This document shows, piece by piece, positions 48,633-57,902 of a stretch of 63,022 nucleotides of DNA. This DNA comes from a virus. A model generated the notes under the pieces. That model was not told the DNA's origin, ran no database searches, and saw only the letters and a list, made by a program, of their open reading frames with translations. Each line of letters starts with the position of its first letter. Position 1 is the stretch's first letter. The stretch covers positions 1 through 63,022 of the IMG/VR virus record IMGVR_UViG_3300047469_000409; one strand, 5' to 3'. Made by a program: the position numbers and the translations under genes.

Positions 48633-51140
48633 ATGGCCGATAATAGTTGGTTGAGCGATTACACCCCGGTAGACGCCAAGGCGATAGAGCCGGCTACCCA
48701 GGCGGCGCCGGTAGCGGACAACTCCTGGCTTTCCTCTTTTACCCCGGTTGATGCCGGCCAGGTTTCCGCACAGCCGCCTGTGCCCGCTGCCGCCGCTGAT
48801 GACCCGCGCCAGAAGTTCGCCCAAGATGCGATGGCGAGGTTCCCTACAGAGGGCGAGCAGTTCGCCAAGGATCAGGAGGCTCGTGGTAGCCGCGGCGTAC
48901 TCGGCTCGGTCAGCGACTTTTTCACCGGAGCGGACAGAGAGACAGCGCGTAGCAAAAACCTTCCCGAGCTGTCCGGCCTACTTCAGAACCAGGGCACATG
49001 GGACAATATCAAGACCACCGCAGCCCTCGCGATCACACCAAACAACGACGAGGCTAGCCAGATACTGAAGTCGGCAAACCCGAACCTTACGTTCGACAAG
49101 GATGCAGCAGGCAACATCATCGGGTATGACCCCACAACCGGGGCTAGAGCGTTGGTCAACTCGCCTGGTGCCTCCTTGCTCGACGGCCTGCAAGCTGCGA
49201 CCGGCATTGCTGCATACACCCCGGCATCTGGTGCCGCTGGCCTGCTTGGCGCTGGCGCACTACGGGGAGCTGCCGCCATAGGCGGTGCGACCGCCCTCAC
49301 CGAAACAGGAATTCAAACAGCGCAGGCGGCCGCCGGGGGCGAGTTCAATCCGGAAGACGTGGCGATATCAGCCATTGCGGGGGCTGGCGGCGAACTACTG
49401 GCGCGCGGCATTGGCGCGGTAGGTGGGAGCGCACGTACCGGAATTGCCGATCGTACGGCCCAGGCAACCCAGCTTCGGGGAGATTTCGATGCGGCAGTGG
49501 CGGCAGGCGAGGCACCTGATCTTGCCGCGCAGCGCCTACTCGGCCAGCCAGCACCGCCTCCGCAAGATACCGCTGGGGCAGCGCAGTCCGTGGTGACGGC
49601 GGCTAACGCTTCCACTCGACAGCAAATACCGACCATTGAGCGTCTGGCGGCAGACGCCGCACCTGATCAGCGAATCCTTGACGCTGCTGGGCGCCTGGGT
49701 GTGGCCGAAAAACTGATTCCAAGCCAATACTCCGGCAGTCAGGCGTACCGTGAGATTGAGCAGGGACTGGCCTCTATCCCTGGCAGCCAGCTCAATGTCC
49801 AGCAGAAGGAGGCCTACGCCGCCGTAGCGCAGCAGGCCGACGATCTGATCACGCGCTACGGCGGGACCACGGACAAGAGTGCGCTGTCCGACAAATTCAA
49901 GCAGCAGGGCCTCAGCACTATCGAGGACTTGGAGAAGAAATCCGATTCGCTTTACAGCCAGGTGAGCGCTGCCATCCCGGCCGCAACCCAAACGGCGCCG
50001 ACATCTACCATTGGTTACCTCAATAGTAAGATCGCGGAGCTTGGTGATCGCACGCTTTTGAGTGCGGCCGAGCGGCGAACCCTCAGCTCATTGTCGCGTG
50101 TAGATGATGCCGGCAACCCCATCGCCCCAACTTATGCAGCTCTCGACCTGATTCGCAAGGAGGTCGGCAGCGGCCTGCGTGGCGCCGGGCGCTTCAAGGA
50201 CACGGAGAGCGGTGCGCTGCGCAGGCTGTACGCCACGCTGAGCGACGACCAGCAACGCACGGCCGATTCCATGGGTGTCGGCCAGGCGTTCAATGCGGCC
50301 AAGGCCCTAGTTGCGCAGCGAAAGAGTGTCGAGGACGGCCTCGTGCAGGTGCTGGGTAAGGATTTGACTGGCGCACTGGCTTCCACCTTCGGGAATTCGG
50401 TCAAGCAGCTTGGCGCAGGCAACTTCAAAAGCTTCGACAAGGTCATCGAGCAGATTCCCCAGAATATGCGCCAGGAGGCTGTGCTCACTGCACTGAACGA
50501 CGCATTCACGGCCGGCAGTCGTGCTGAAAAGCAGATGAGCGCGCCAGGGTTTGTCGATTGGTACGGCGGCCTGTCCCGCAACGACGCAGCCAGGCAGCGC
50601 CTGCAACAGTATCTGCCCATCGGGGCGTCGCAGCAGTTGGACGACATCTATACCGTGGCCAAGGGCATGCGTGATGCAAGCAAGGAGAGGATCACGACGG
50701 GCCGCATAACAGCTCTGCTGGACAATTTCGCTAACGACGGCGGGATGCTTGGCAAATTGTGGGATGTCGGCAAGAAGGTTGGGGCGGCCGAGGGGGTTAC
50801 GTCTGGCCTGGGCCTTCCCGGCGCCGGGACTGTCGGGGTGATTGCGTCCACCCTTAATAAGCAGAAAACACCAATTGCCGAAGCCGCAGGGAAACTCCTG
50901 TCTTCTCAACGGTTCAAGGATACCGTCAATGCGTTCGCCAGATCGGGCGGCACCGGCGCCGCAAACATTACCGCCCAAGAACGCCGACTGATGCGCACGC
51001 CGGTATATAAGAAGTGGGCGGCAGCGCTGGGAGAGGAATCGAAGGCCAGGGTAGCCACGGTCGGCCCCCTGGTCTATTTGTCCGAAGGGGCTTCCGCTCC
51101 TGCCGCCATCGAGCTGCCAGCTACCACAGTGACGCCTTAG
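48633..51140 (+). CDS. Putative large ejection protein with duplicated N-terminal tag
   Basis: An 835-aa protein, the largest in the window. The N-terminus has a duplicated block, ADNSWLSDYTPVDA (2-15) and ADNSWLSSFTPVDA (28-41). A hydrophobic Ala/Gly-rich segment follows at about 190-235 (AAGLLGAGALRGAAAIGGAT), able to insert in a membrane, and the remainder is helical. This fits a protein ejected into the periplasm to form a DNA conduit. Two bases separate it from the previous stop. Confidence 0.65.
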   Translation: MADNSWLSDYTPVDAKAIEPATQAAPVADNSWLSSFTPVDAGQVSAQPPVPAAAADDPRQKFAQDAMARFPTEGEQFAKDQEARGSRGVLGSVSDFFTGADRETARSKNLPELSGLLQNQGTWDNIKTTAALAITPNNDEASQILKSANPNLTFDKDAAGNIIGYDPTTGARALVNSPGASLLDGLQAATGIAAYTPASGAAGLLGAGALRGAAAIGGATALTETGIQTAQAAAGGEFNPEDVAISAIAGAGGELLARGIGAVGGSARTGIADRTAQATQLRGDFDAAVAAGEAPDLAAQRLLGQPAPPPQDTAGAAQSVVTAANASTRQQIPTIERLAADAAPDQRILDAAGRLGVAEKLIPSQYSGSQAYREIEQGLASIPGSQLNVQQKEAYAAVAQQADDLITRYGGTTDKSALSDKFKQQGLSTIEDLEKKSDSLYSQVSAAIPAATQTAPTSTIGYLNSKIAELGDRTLLSAAERRTLSSLSRVDDAGNPIAPTYAALDLIRKEVGSGLRGAGRFKDTESGALRRLYATLSDDQQRTADSMGVGQAFNAAKALVAQRKSVEDGLVQVLGKDLTGALASTFGNSVKQLGAGNFKSFDKVIEQIPQNMRQEAVLTALNDAFTAGSRAEKQMSAPGFVDWYGGLSRNDAARQRLQQYLPIGASQQLDDIYTVAKGMRDASKERITTGRITALLDNFANDGGMLGKLWDVGKKVGAAEGVTSGLGLPGAGTVGVIASTLNKQKTPIAEAAGKLLSSQRFKDTVNAFARSGGTGAANITAQERRLMRTPVYKKWAAALGEESKARVATVGPLVYLSEGASAPAAIELPATTVTP

Positions 51141-51162
51141 CGATTATGCTGGACGCCTAAAT

Positions 51163-51399
51163 ATGCGGAATGCGGCGCTCATGGGCAAAACATATTCAAA
51201 TACCTCATCGAAGGCCGGGTATCGCCGCGCGTGGCTGGTTTTTTCCGTGCTATGGATTCTCGCCGTGGTGGGGATGACGTTTGATTATTACGACAGGGTG
51301 AAACTCTTCTTCCTTGTCGGGCTGCTGCCCATGGCTGCCTTGTACGCTCTAGGCTCTGCGGTCGCATGGGTGAGGCGGGGCTTCGCGCGGGCGGATTGA
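51163..51399 (+). CDS. Small two-span membrane protein
   Basis: A 78-aa protein with two hydrophobic stretches (AWLVFSVLWILAVVGMTF and LFFLVGLLPMAALYALGSAVAW) and a basic tail. ATG at 51163 or 51181 could be the start; neither has a strong ribosome site. Perhaps a superinfection-exclusion or lysis-accessory protein; unknown. Confidence 0.5.
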   Translation: MRNAALMGKTYSNTSSKAGYRRAWLVFSVLWILAVVGMTFDYYDRVKLFFLVGLLPMAALYALGSAVAWVRRGFARAD

Positions 51400-51584
51400 T
51401 AGGCGATTCCTGCGCGCCACCCCTTAGCCGCACAAATTCTCTATTTAACTATATATTGAATTCCTGCCCCTCCATGGTTAACCTGACTACGGATTGATCA
51501 ATTCTGATCGTCCACGTAGTAAATATTGCTGTGCCCGGTCACCTCTGGACAAGGTATTGTCCCTGTGACTTTTCGGAGATGATG
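51400..51584 (+). promoter_or_regulatory. AT-rich gap with promoter for the YafO pair
   Basis: Includes TTGATC (near 51496) with a 17-bp spacer to TAGTAA. The stretch is clearly more AT-rich than the surroundings and contains repeated TGATC motifs. No late-promoter copy is present, so the pair is probably expressed independently in the lysogen. Confidence 0.45.
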
Positions 51585-52145
51585 ATGATTCAAGGTCAAC
51601 AGGTAGCTGCTTCGGCGGCAATGGCTCTCGCTTTGAGCGTGACCACTTCCTTTGCGCACGTCGCGGCAGATCCGCTTCATTGGGCGCAGCCTGCCTCGTC
51701 GGAATCCCTCAGATCGGACACACAAACCATTCTTGCAGCTAAGGCCAGGCTCAGAGCGCATATGAAGGTCTCGGTGGAGCGACTTTCTAGCCTGCGCAAA
51801 GAATTGGAATTTTCCTGCAAAATGATCGTTACCAAAAACGTGACCCGCGCAGCCCTCGAGAATGAGCCGTTTACGCAAGTGGCCTTCGCCTTGCGTGAAT
51901 TAGAGTCTGCCATGGCCGACAGATGGGAGTCGCTTTACCGGATGCCTATCATCGGCGACGAGGCTCGCGGCCTGAGGAAGCTATTGGCTCAGACGCGCTC
52001 CCTGTCCTCCCGCAACGCCATGATGCTCAGGCAGATGGTCGAGCTTCCTCAGTTTGTAGAAGCGGCAGCAGACCTGAAGGGTCTCAGCACCCTTGCAACA
52101 ATGGCGACAGAACGCGCAGGCCAGATGGCCTCTAAGCGCGTGTAA
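51585..52145 (+). CDS. Helical protein with a signal-like N-terminus, partner of the YafO toxin
   Basis: A 186-aa helical protein. Three ATG codons stand in a row (51579-51587); I take the third because CGGAG is six nt upstream. The first 25 residues (QQVAASAAMALALSVTTSFAHVAA) form a hydrophobic stretch like a signal peptide, although no basic residue precedes it. The gene ends exactly one base before the toxin ATG, so translation is coupled. It is not YafN-like. It could be an unusual antitoxin or an unrelated exported protein. Confidence 0.55.
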   Translation: MIQGQQVAASAAMALALSVTTSFAHVAADPLHWAQPASSESLRSDTQTILAAKARLRAHMKVSVERLSSLRKELEFSCKMIVTKNVTRAALENEPFTQVAFALRELESAMADRWESLYRMPIIGDEARGLRKLLAQTRSLSSRNAMMLRQMVELPQFVEAAADLKGLSTLATMATERAGQMASKRV

Positions 52146-52583
52146 ATGCCCTGCACGGTACATTTCAGCGAGCTCACCTACGACGATTTCTTCAAGCCAG
52201 TTCTGGACTTATATCCTGACCTACTGAATCAGGTCAGCCTGGATTTCAAGAACTATATCGATTCTGAGCGATTGGACCTGCCTGAGTATTTTGGTTGCGA
52301 TGTCGCCTATGTGAAGCAGGATGCTGCGATTAAGCAGGGCCTGATGCACATTCATCTTGCTATCCCGCCCGTGACTTTCCCCAAGAACAAGCCCAAGTCA
52401 GACCGGAAGTGCCCGCGAGACCCAGCTACTGATGCAGCGCTCGTTTACGCCCAAGGGCTATACGACGAGGATCAGTACGTCCTCATCGCAATTCTCTACC
52501 CTGGCGCGCACGGCAAGGCCAATGAGCGATGGATAATGCTCAAGCTTATAGAGGCTGCGAAGCGCTTCCGAGACCAATACTGA
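52146..52583 (+). CDS. YafO-family toxin
   Basis: A 145-aa protein whose C-terminal half matches the YafO ribosome-dependent mRNA interferase family: DAALVYAQGLYDEDQYVLIAIL, then the closing helix LIEAAKRFRDQY. The central LMHIHLAIP block corresponds to the similar stretch in YafO. No yafN antitoxin gene is near; the only partner is the coupled helical protein upstream. It lies in the late region among structural genes but has its own promoter. GC content is lower than its neighbours, suggesting later acquisition. Confidence 0.75.
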   Translation: MPCTVHFSELTYDDFFKPVLDLYPDLLNQVSLDFKNYIDSERLDLPEYFGCDVAYVKQDAAIKQGLMHIHLAIPPVTFPKNKPKSDRKCPRDPATDAALVYAQGLYDEDQYVLIAILYPGAHGKANERWIMLKLIEAAKRFRDQY

Positions 52584-52609
52584 CGTCTCAATCTAACCGG
52601 CTAGTCCGG

Positions 52610-52637
52610 TTGCCCTCCCAATCCAGTCACATACGCT
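52610..52637 (+). promoter_or_regulatory. Late promoter copy 5 (tail-fibre operon)
   Basis: TTGCCC, 16-bp spacer with CCAGTCACA, then TACGCT, 24 nt before the 201-aa gene. Confidence 0.6.
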
Positions 52638-52661
52638 CACCGGAAATCGCTGGAGATTTCC

Positions 52662-53267
52662 ATGGGCGCTCCCGTCGTCGACATCAATATTGTCAAAGGC
52701 AAGACCTTCGAGTTCATGTACCGCTATGCGGACGAAGAGCTGGTCTACCTGCCTATCTCTGGCATGCCAAACACGGCCCCGGTACGGCTGACCATCACTA
52801 ATCATGGAATTCCTGATGGTTGGCCGATCCGCATCGAAGGCGTTCGCCAGCCAGCAGAGCTGAATAGCGCCGACGACGACTATTACATCGCCACCTACCT
52901 TGATGCCAATACCGTAGAGCTGAACGCAGTCCGTGCCGACCTTTGGCGCACCTACGTGCCTGGCGGGGTAGCGATCATCAATCGTCCATTCGACCTGACC
53001 GGCTGTTCTGCGCGCATGCAGATCCGCGACAGGATCGGCGGCACCGTGCTACTCAGCCTGGATTCCGACACGACAACAGAGCCTGACGGTGAGATTGAGG
53101 TTGATGAGACCCTGGCCGCGCTGATTGTCCGCCTGACCCCGACTGTCACCGCCGCCATCGCATGGCTTAAAGGCGTCTACGACCTTGAGCTTGTGACACC
53201 TGGTGGCAGCGTCTATCCGATCACCGCTATCAGCAAGGTCACCGTAGGCGCCGAGGTGACGCGATGA
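52662..53267 (+). CDS. Tail-region structural protein
   Basis: A 201-aa beta-rich protein (MGAPVVDINIVKGKTFEFMY start; NRPFDLTGCSARMQIRDRIGG). GGAG precedes the ATG. It overlaps the next gene by ATGA. It likely serves as a fibre connector; no family named. Confidence 0.6.
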   Translation: MGAPVVDINIVKGKTFEFMYRYADEELVYLPISGMPNTAPVRLTITNHGIPDGWPIRIEGVRQPAELNSADDDYYIATYLDANTVELNAVRADLWRTYVPGGVAIINRPFDLTGCSARMQIRDRIGGTVLLSLDSDTTTEPDGEIEVDETLAALIVRLTPTVTAAIAWLKGVYDLELVTPGGSVYPITAISKVTVGAEVTR

Positions 53268-53728
53268 ATTCCGCCTTCGTGGTGCGCGGGACTGGCTGCT
53301 GCCTGCGGCGCGACGGTGGCGCATTCACCATCATGGTCGGTCAGCGCGGAGCTCAGGGCCGCCCAGGCACCGATACCGGTGGCGGCATTCAGTCCATTAC
53401 CCGCATTGCTGGCGAAACCATCAGCGCGCTAAAGGTCGTCTTCGAGAGCCAGGCAAAGGCTTATCTGGTCGACCCATCCACTGAATCCGTGCTCCAGGCG
53501 CTGGGCGTATCGCTCACCACTGGCAGCGCTGACGCCGAGCTTGTCATCCAGACCCAGGGATTCATCGACGATCTCGCGTGGTCGTGGACCGAGGGCCTTG
53601 TCTGGTGTGGCCCTGGCGGTGTTCTCACCCAGGTCCCGCCCATTGATGGCTGGGATTTCGTAATCGGCTTTGCAACAAGCCCAACCCGACTTTACATCGA
53701 CCTAAACGTGCCGGTTCTGCTGGCGTAG
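53264..53728 (+). CDS. Tail-region protein with Gly-rich start
   Basis: A 154-aa protein with a collagen-like piece near residue 24-40 (MVGQRGAQGRPGTDTGGG) followed by a beta domain. Start at 53264 by overlap; ATG at 53333 is an alternative. A short fibre or head-fibre type component is possible. Confidence 0.55.
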   Translation: MNSAFVVRGTGCCLRRDGGAFTIMVGQRGAQGRPGTDTGGGIQSITRIAGETISALKVVFESQAKAYLVDPSTESVLQALGVSLTTGSADAELVIQTQGFIDDLAWSWTEGLVWCGPGGVLTQVPPIDGWDFVIGFATSPTRLYIDLNVPVLLA

Positions 53729-53737
53729 GAGAGCAAT

Positions 53738-54256
53738 ATGGCTGGCAAAAAGTACCAAACGCGCGACAACGGCAATAACAAACTCGTAGCGGCTACCCAG
53801 GTCTCGGCGGGTGCCGCGAACGCAGGCGACATCGTGGCCCTTGGCCCGGACGGCAAGATCGACTCATCCATGGTCACCGGCGGCTCTGGTCCCTCGACCA
53901 CACCGTACGTGGCCAGCGAGGCTATCGGCGCGGGCAAGTTCGTCAATATCTACGCGAACGCTGGTGTGATGAACATCCGCCTGGCCGACAACTCTAACAA
54001 CCGTCCGGCCCATGGGTTCGTGATCGCGGCGGTTGCGAACGCGGGCACCGGCGCAGTCTACGAGCTGGATGCGGTGAACACCGGCCTGACCGGCCTGACC
54101 CTGGGCGCGAACTACTACCTGGGCACAGCCGGCGGCGTGATCACCCCGGCCCTGGACTCGACTACGGCAACCGCAGGCAGCCTCGACCAGAAGCTTGGCT
54201 TTGCGAAGTCCGCGACTGAGTTGAAAACCGACGACTACGACTTCGTGGTGCTCTGA
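53738..54256 (+). CDS. Structural protein, head-fibre or decoration type
   Basis: A 172-aa protein (MAGKKYQTRDNGNNKLVAAT start; ALGPDGKIDSSMV, then a beta domain with NIRLADNSNN and YYLGTAGGV). The layout (short disordered N-terminus, small trimeric beta domain) resembles capsid-fibre or decoration proteins. It overlaps the fibre gene as TGATG. Confidence 0.55.
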   Translation: MAGKKYQTRDNGNNKLVAATQVSAGAANAGDIVALGPDGKIDSSMVTGGSGPSTTPYVASEAIGAGKFVNIYANAGVMNIRLADNSNNRPAHGFVIAAVANAGTGAVYELDAVNTGLTGLTLGANYYLGTAGGVITPALDSTTATAGSLDQKLGFAKSATELKTDDYDFVVL

Positions 54257-56490
54257 TGGTCGACCGCTATCCGCTGGTTACCAAGAACGGTCAGCCCGCC
54301 CAGATCCCGCCCAACGACACGCTCAAGCTTCGTGGCCCGATCAACGAAGCGGCTCCCGGCACGACGGTGATCAGCGGGACCCTGCAGTTCACTGAGGTGC
54401 AGGCGAACACGGTTACCTTCACTGGCGGTGGGGTTGCCCAGGTAACCAACGCCGTGGACTTACCGGCGGGTAGCAGGCGCACGGCTGTGTTCGCCGTCAC
54501 GGGCACTTACACGCTTCGACACGACCCGGCCCTTTTCATCCTGCCTACGGCGGCGAACATCGTCATCCGCCAGGGCGATGTCGCAGAGTTCCTGTCGTTT
54601 GGGGACTTCGCGTGGCGGTGCGTGTCCTACACCCGGGCCGACGGTACTGCATTGGCGGCGAGCGCTGGCGCAGATCCGACCAAGCTGCCCCTGGCCGGCG
54701 GCACGATGGCGGGCGCAATTAACGAAGCGCCCATCGTTCAGGCAAGCCTACTGACTGACGGCAACCGCCTGCGCCCAGACCGCGACCCGGCCAACACGAT
54801 ACAGGTCAGCACTGCTGGATACGGGCTGTCGTCCATCTTCACCATGCCCTCGGGCACCACTCGCAGGGTTATCCTCAACGACTTCACGATAACCCACAGC
54901 TCGACGCTCCAATTGATCGGGTCGGCGAACATCGTCGCAAAACTCGGCGACGTGGCAGACTTTATCTCCCTGGGCGGCGGCACGTGGGTGATGACCAGCT
55001 ACACCCGCAAGGACGGCACTGCCCTGGTGTCCAGCGGCGGGGGCTCAGGCCCGGCCAGCACAGATGCCCTACCCGAGGGCACGACCAATCTGTACTTCAC
55101 CGGCGCGCGCACCATCGCCTCGCTGCTCGTGGGGTTCACCTCGTCCGTCGGCACCGTCACCGCCGCCGACTCTGTCCTGACTGCCCTGGGCAAGTTGCAG
55201 GGCACCAAGGTGGACGCCGTGGCGGGCAAAGGCTTGTCGACCAACGACTACACGACGACGGAGCAAACCAAGCTGGCAGGAATCGCTTCCGGCGCAACCG
55301 CGAATGCTACTGATGCCAATCTGCGCGACCGTGCAACCCACACCGGCACGCAGCCGATCTCGACAGTCACCAGCCTGCAAGCGACCCTCGACATCAAGGT
55401 CGACAAGGTAACTGGGTTCGGCCTGTCTTCGAACGACTACACCTCAGCCGAGAAGGCCAAGCTCGCTGGGCTCGACGGTAACCACTTCCGGGGCACGTTC
55501 GCTACCTTTGCGGCGATGACCTCGGGCGTCACCTCACCGGTGGCAGGCGATTACGCCGACGTGGACCCTGGCACCGGGACCGACGCCCTGCGCTACATCT
55601 GGGACGCCAACGACGCCAAGTGGACAGGGGGCGGGGCGTCCACCTCCCTGACTGCCGCCCAGGTCAAGACCCTCTACGAGTCGAACGCGGACACCAACGC
55701 CTACACCAACGCAGAGAAGTCAAAGCTTGGCGGGGTCGCGGCAGGCGCACAGGTCAACACTGTCACGTCGGTAGCAGGCAAGACCGGCGTTATCACTCTG
55801 GTAAAGGCCGACGTAGGCCTCGCAGATGTCGACAACACCGCCGACAGCGCCAAGCCGATCAGCACGCTACAGGCTGCGGCCATCAACGCCAAAGAGCCGA
55901 CCATCGCCGGAAGCACGGCCACCAACTACTGGAACGGCCTAAAAGGCTGGTCTGATTTCGCTGGGTCCGTGCGGGCTGCGCTGCTCACAGGCCTTGACCT
56001 GACCGTCTCAACTGCCGTGGAGGCGGGCGATACCGTGCTGGCGGGTATTGGGAAGTTGCAAAAACAGATCACCGATCTGGCCGCGCTCCTTGCTGCCAAG
56101 GCCAATCTGTCGGGCGCAACCTTCACCGGGAAGATCATCGGCACGCTGTTGAGCATGGCCGGATACCTGGACAAGACCGTCACGAACGCAGCCGCCACGG
56201 GCACTGTGACGCTCGACCTGTCCGCCGGTTCGGTATTCGACCTGACACTGACCGGGAACACCACCCTGGCGTTCAGCAATGTTCCGACGCTGACTGGCGA
56301 GACGTACTGCGTTCTTGTGCGGGCGCGTCAGGGCGGCACGGCCTACACACTCACCCAGCCATCCGGGACTACGCCGATCACCTCCGGCGGGGCTGTGCCT
56401 GCGACACCAGCAGCCAACAAGATCGCCGAGTACATCTACTCGACAGCGAACGGCACGGCCTGGAACCTGTATGCGGGGCCTTCGACATGA
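54256..56490 (+). CDS. Tail fibre protein
   Basis: A 744-aa fibre. Two related N-terminal modules (INEAAPGTTVISGTLQF...; INEAPIVQASLLTDG...) are followed by a Gly linker and by repeats of a ca. 60-residue unit with the signatures GLSTNDYTTTEQTKLAGI, GLSSNDYTSAEKAKLAGL and NAYTNAEKSKLGGV. A C-terminal beta domain (TLDLSAGSVFDLTLTGN) follows. Such KLAGI repeats are typical for phage fibres. It would mediate host recognition together with the following gene. Confidence 0.88.
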   Translation: MVDRYPLVTKNGQPAQIPPNDTLKLRGPINEAAPGTTVISGTLQFTEVQANTVTFTGGGVAQVTNAVDLPAGSRRTAVFAVTGTYTLRHDPALFILPTAANIVIRQGDVAEFLSFGDFAWRCVSYTRADGTALAASAGADPTKLPLAGGTMAGAINEAPIVQASLLTDGNRLRPDRDPANTIQVSTAGYGLSSIFTMPSGTTRRVILNDFTITHSSTLQLIGSANIVAKLGDVADFISLGGGTWVMTSYTRKDGTALVSSGGGSGPASTDALPEGTTNLYFTGARTIASLLVGFTSSVGTVTAADSVLTALGKLQGTKVDAVAGKGLSTNDYTTTEQTKLAGIASGATANATDANLRDRATHTGTQPISTVTSLQATLDIKVDKVTGFGLSSNDYTSAEKAKLAGLDGNHFRGTFATFAAMTSGVTSPVAGDYADVDPGTGTDALRYIWDANDAKWTGGGASTSLTAAQVKTLYESNADTNAYTNAEKSKLGGVAAGAQVNTVTSVAGKTGVITLVKADVGLADVDNTADSAKPISTLQAAAINAKEPTIAGSTATNYWNGLKGWSDFAGSVRAALLTGLDLTVSTAVEAGDTVLAGIGKLQKQITDLAALLAAKANLSGATFTGKIIGTLLSMAGYLDKTVTNAAATGTVTLDLSAGSVFDLTLTGNTTLAFSNVPTLTGETYCVLVRARQGGTAYTLTQPSGTTPITSGGAVPATPAANKIAEYIYSTANGTAWNLYAGPST

Positions 56491-57098
56491 GGCTGGCTCA
56501 GGCGTTGCGTCGGTGGAAGGCGCCTACATCTGGTGGGCTCACCATAGGCGACGCTTATGGTGGTGGGTTTTACGGGGGACTGATCAACATAGACGGGCTG
56601 ATATATAGGCTGGTACTGGCTACTAAATCGGCCGAGACTATCAGCCCCGCAAACGCCTCGCGCCCTGGAGGAGCAGGCGGCTCGCGGTATGATGGCGCGC
56701 TGAACACCACCCAAACTGCAAACAATGCAGGTGCCGTGTATTGCAGGTCCTACATTGATCCGCTGGGAAACAACGACTACTACATGGCGTCGATGGATGA
56801 GTGGGAGGTAATCCAAAGAAACCTCAAGAACACTGCCGACTTAAACGACGTGGGGTACGGCGCCAACCCGAATAGTGTGCCGCCCGGAGCCGCTTACACC
56901 TCCACCGACCCAGCGCAGACATCCGTGCCTGCCTTTAGAGCGGGTGGAGCACAGGCCCTCGCGACTGATACCTACTGGACTTCCACGGCTGGCCCAGGCG
57001 CCAATTGGATGTACCAGACATACACTGGGCTGCAAAGTGCTACAGGTGGGCAGTCGTCGTTTTATATCCGCCCTATGCGAAAAGTCCTCGTAACATAA
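56487..57098 (+). CDS. Fibre tip / receptor-binding protein with DUF1566-like end
   Basis: A 203-aa protein whose C-terminal part (TYWTSTAGPGANWMYQTY ... FYIRPMRKV) matches the DUF1566 type ending found in many tail-tip and adhesin proteins. It overlaps the fibre gene by ATGA, so it is probably mounted on it. The N-terminal WKAPTSGGLTIGDAYGGGFY piece is Gly-rich. Confidence 0.75.
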   Translation: MRLAQALRRWKAPTSGGLTIGDAYGGGFYGGLINIDGLIYRLVLATKSAETISPANASRPGGAGGSRYDGALNTTQTANNAGAVYCRSYIDPLGNNDYYMASMDEWEVIQRNLKNTADLNDVGYGANPNSVPPGAAYTSTDPAQTSVPAFRAGGAQALATDTYWTSTAGPGANWMYQTYTGLQSATGGQSSFYIRPMRKVLVT

Positions 57099-57108
57099 GG
57101 AAACACAG

Positions 57109-57651
57109 ATGAAATATGTAGTGCTGTCGACTTTGGAAGTTATAAACATTGTACAACTGCAAGCCATGTTCCCCCTCGTTGGTTTTCCACCAGACGTCGG
57201 TAATGAGGCGCTGGAAGAATACGGAGTCGCGGTGCTTGAGTACGATCAGGTCCCAGAGCTAACTGGGCTCGACGAGTACATTCCTGGCCCCGTGCGCATC
57301 AAGGACGGCCACGCTTACCAGGGCTGGGTCATCGTTCCCGCCACTACGGCGCAATGGGTCGCCTACCAGACCCTGGAAGTCGAACGCCTGCAGCGCCTGT
57401 CGAACGCCCAGGTCACCGCCCTGCAAGGCCGCGTCGACGCCCTGAACGATGCGGTTGAGCTGGACATGGCCACGCCCGAGGAGATCGCCGAGCAGCCCGT
57501 ACGCGCCGCTCAGCTCAAGGCCTGGAAGACCTACCGCGTACTCGTGGGCCGCGTCCCTACCCAGGCGACCTGGCCACAGGCTCCGGTGTGGCCGGTACAG
57601 TCCGAGGCGTACACGAACGAAACGTCGGCGGTAACCCCGCAGACGGTGTGA
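57109..57651 (+). CDS. tfa: Tail fibre assembly chaperone (Tfa type)
   Basis: A 180-aa protein of the caudovirus tail fibre assembly family. The C-terminal segment LKAWKTYRVLVGRVPTQATW is diagnostic. Tfa proteins help the fibre trimerise. It is the last gene of the rightward late region. Confidence 0.85.
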   Translation: MKYVVLSTLEVINIVQLQAMFPLVGFPPDVGNEALEEYGVAVLEYDQVPELTGLDEYIPGPVRIKDGHAYQGWVIVPATTAQWVAYQTLEVERLQRLSNAQVTALQGRVDALNDAVELDMATPEEIAEQPVRAAQLKAWKTYRVLVGRVPTQATWPQAPVWPVQSEAYTNETSAVTPQTV

Positions 57652-57668
57652 CGACTACAAATTCCGGC

Positions 57669-57902
57669 TCACCGCCCCAGTTCAACGGCTCGCAAGTCAA
57701 TCGCAACGCTGAATATCACCTCAAGCGTATCGACATCCTTGGGCACCATGGCTTTCAGGCAGTTGATGCCAATCATGAAGCCCTCGGCCGCCGCCCCGGC
57801 GATGGACAGTTCCAGCGGTGTGGCGGCCTGCTCAATGCGGCGGATCATGTCGGCCGCTTCCTTCTTTATTATCTCGGGGATGTTCATCTCTTCGATGGTC
57901 AT
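57669..57902 (-). CDS. Small protein co-transcribed with SRAP gene 1
   Basis: A 77-aa helical protein (MTIEEMNIPEIIKKEAADMI start). It overlaps the SRAP stop by ATGA and so belongs to the LexA-controlled leftward unit. Unrecognised. Confidence 0.6.
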   Translation of the reverse strand: MTIEEMNIPEIIKKEAADMIRRIEQAATPLELSIAGAAAEGFMIGINCLKAMVPKDVDTLEVIFSVAIDLRAVELGR

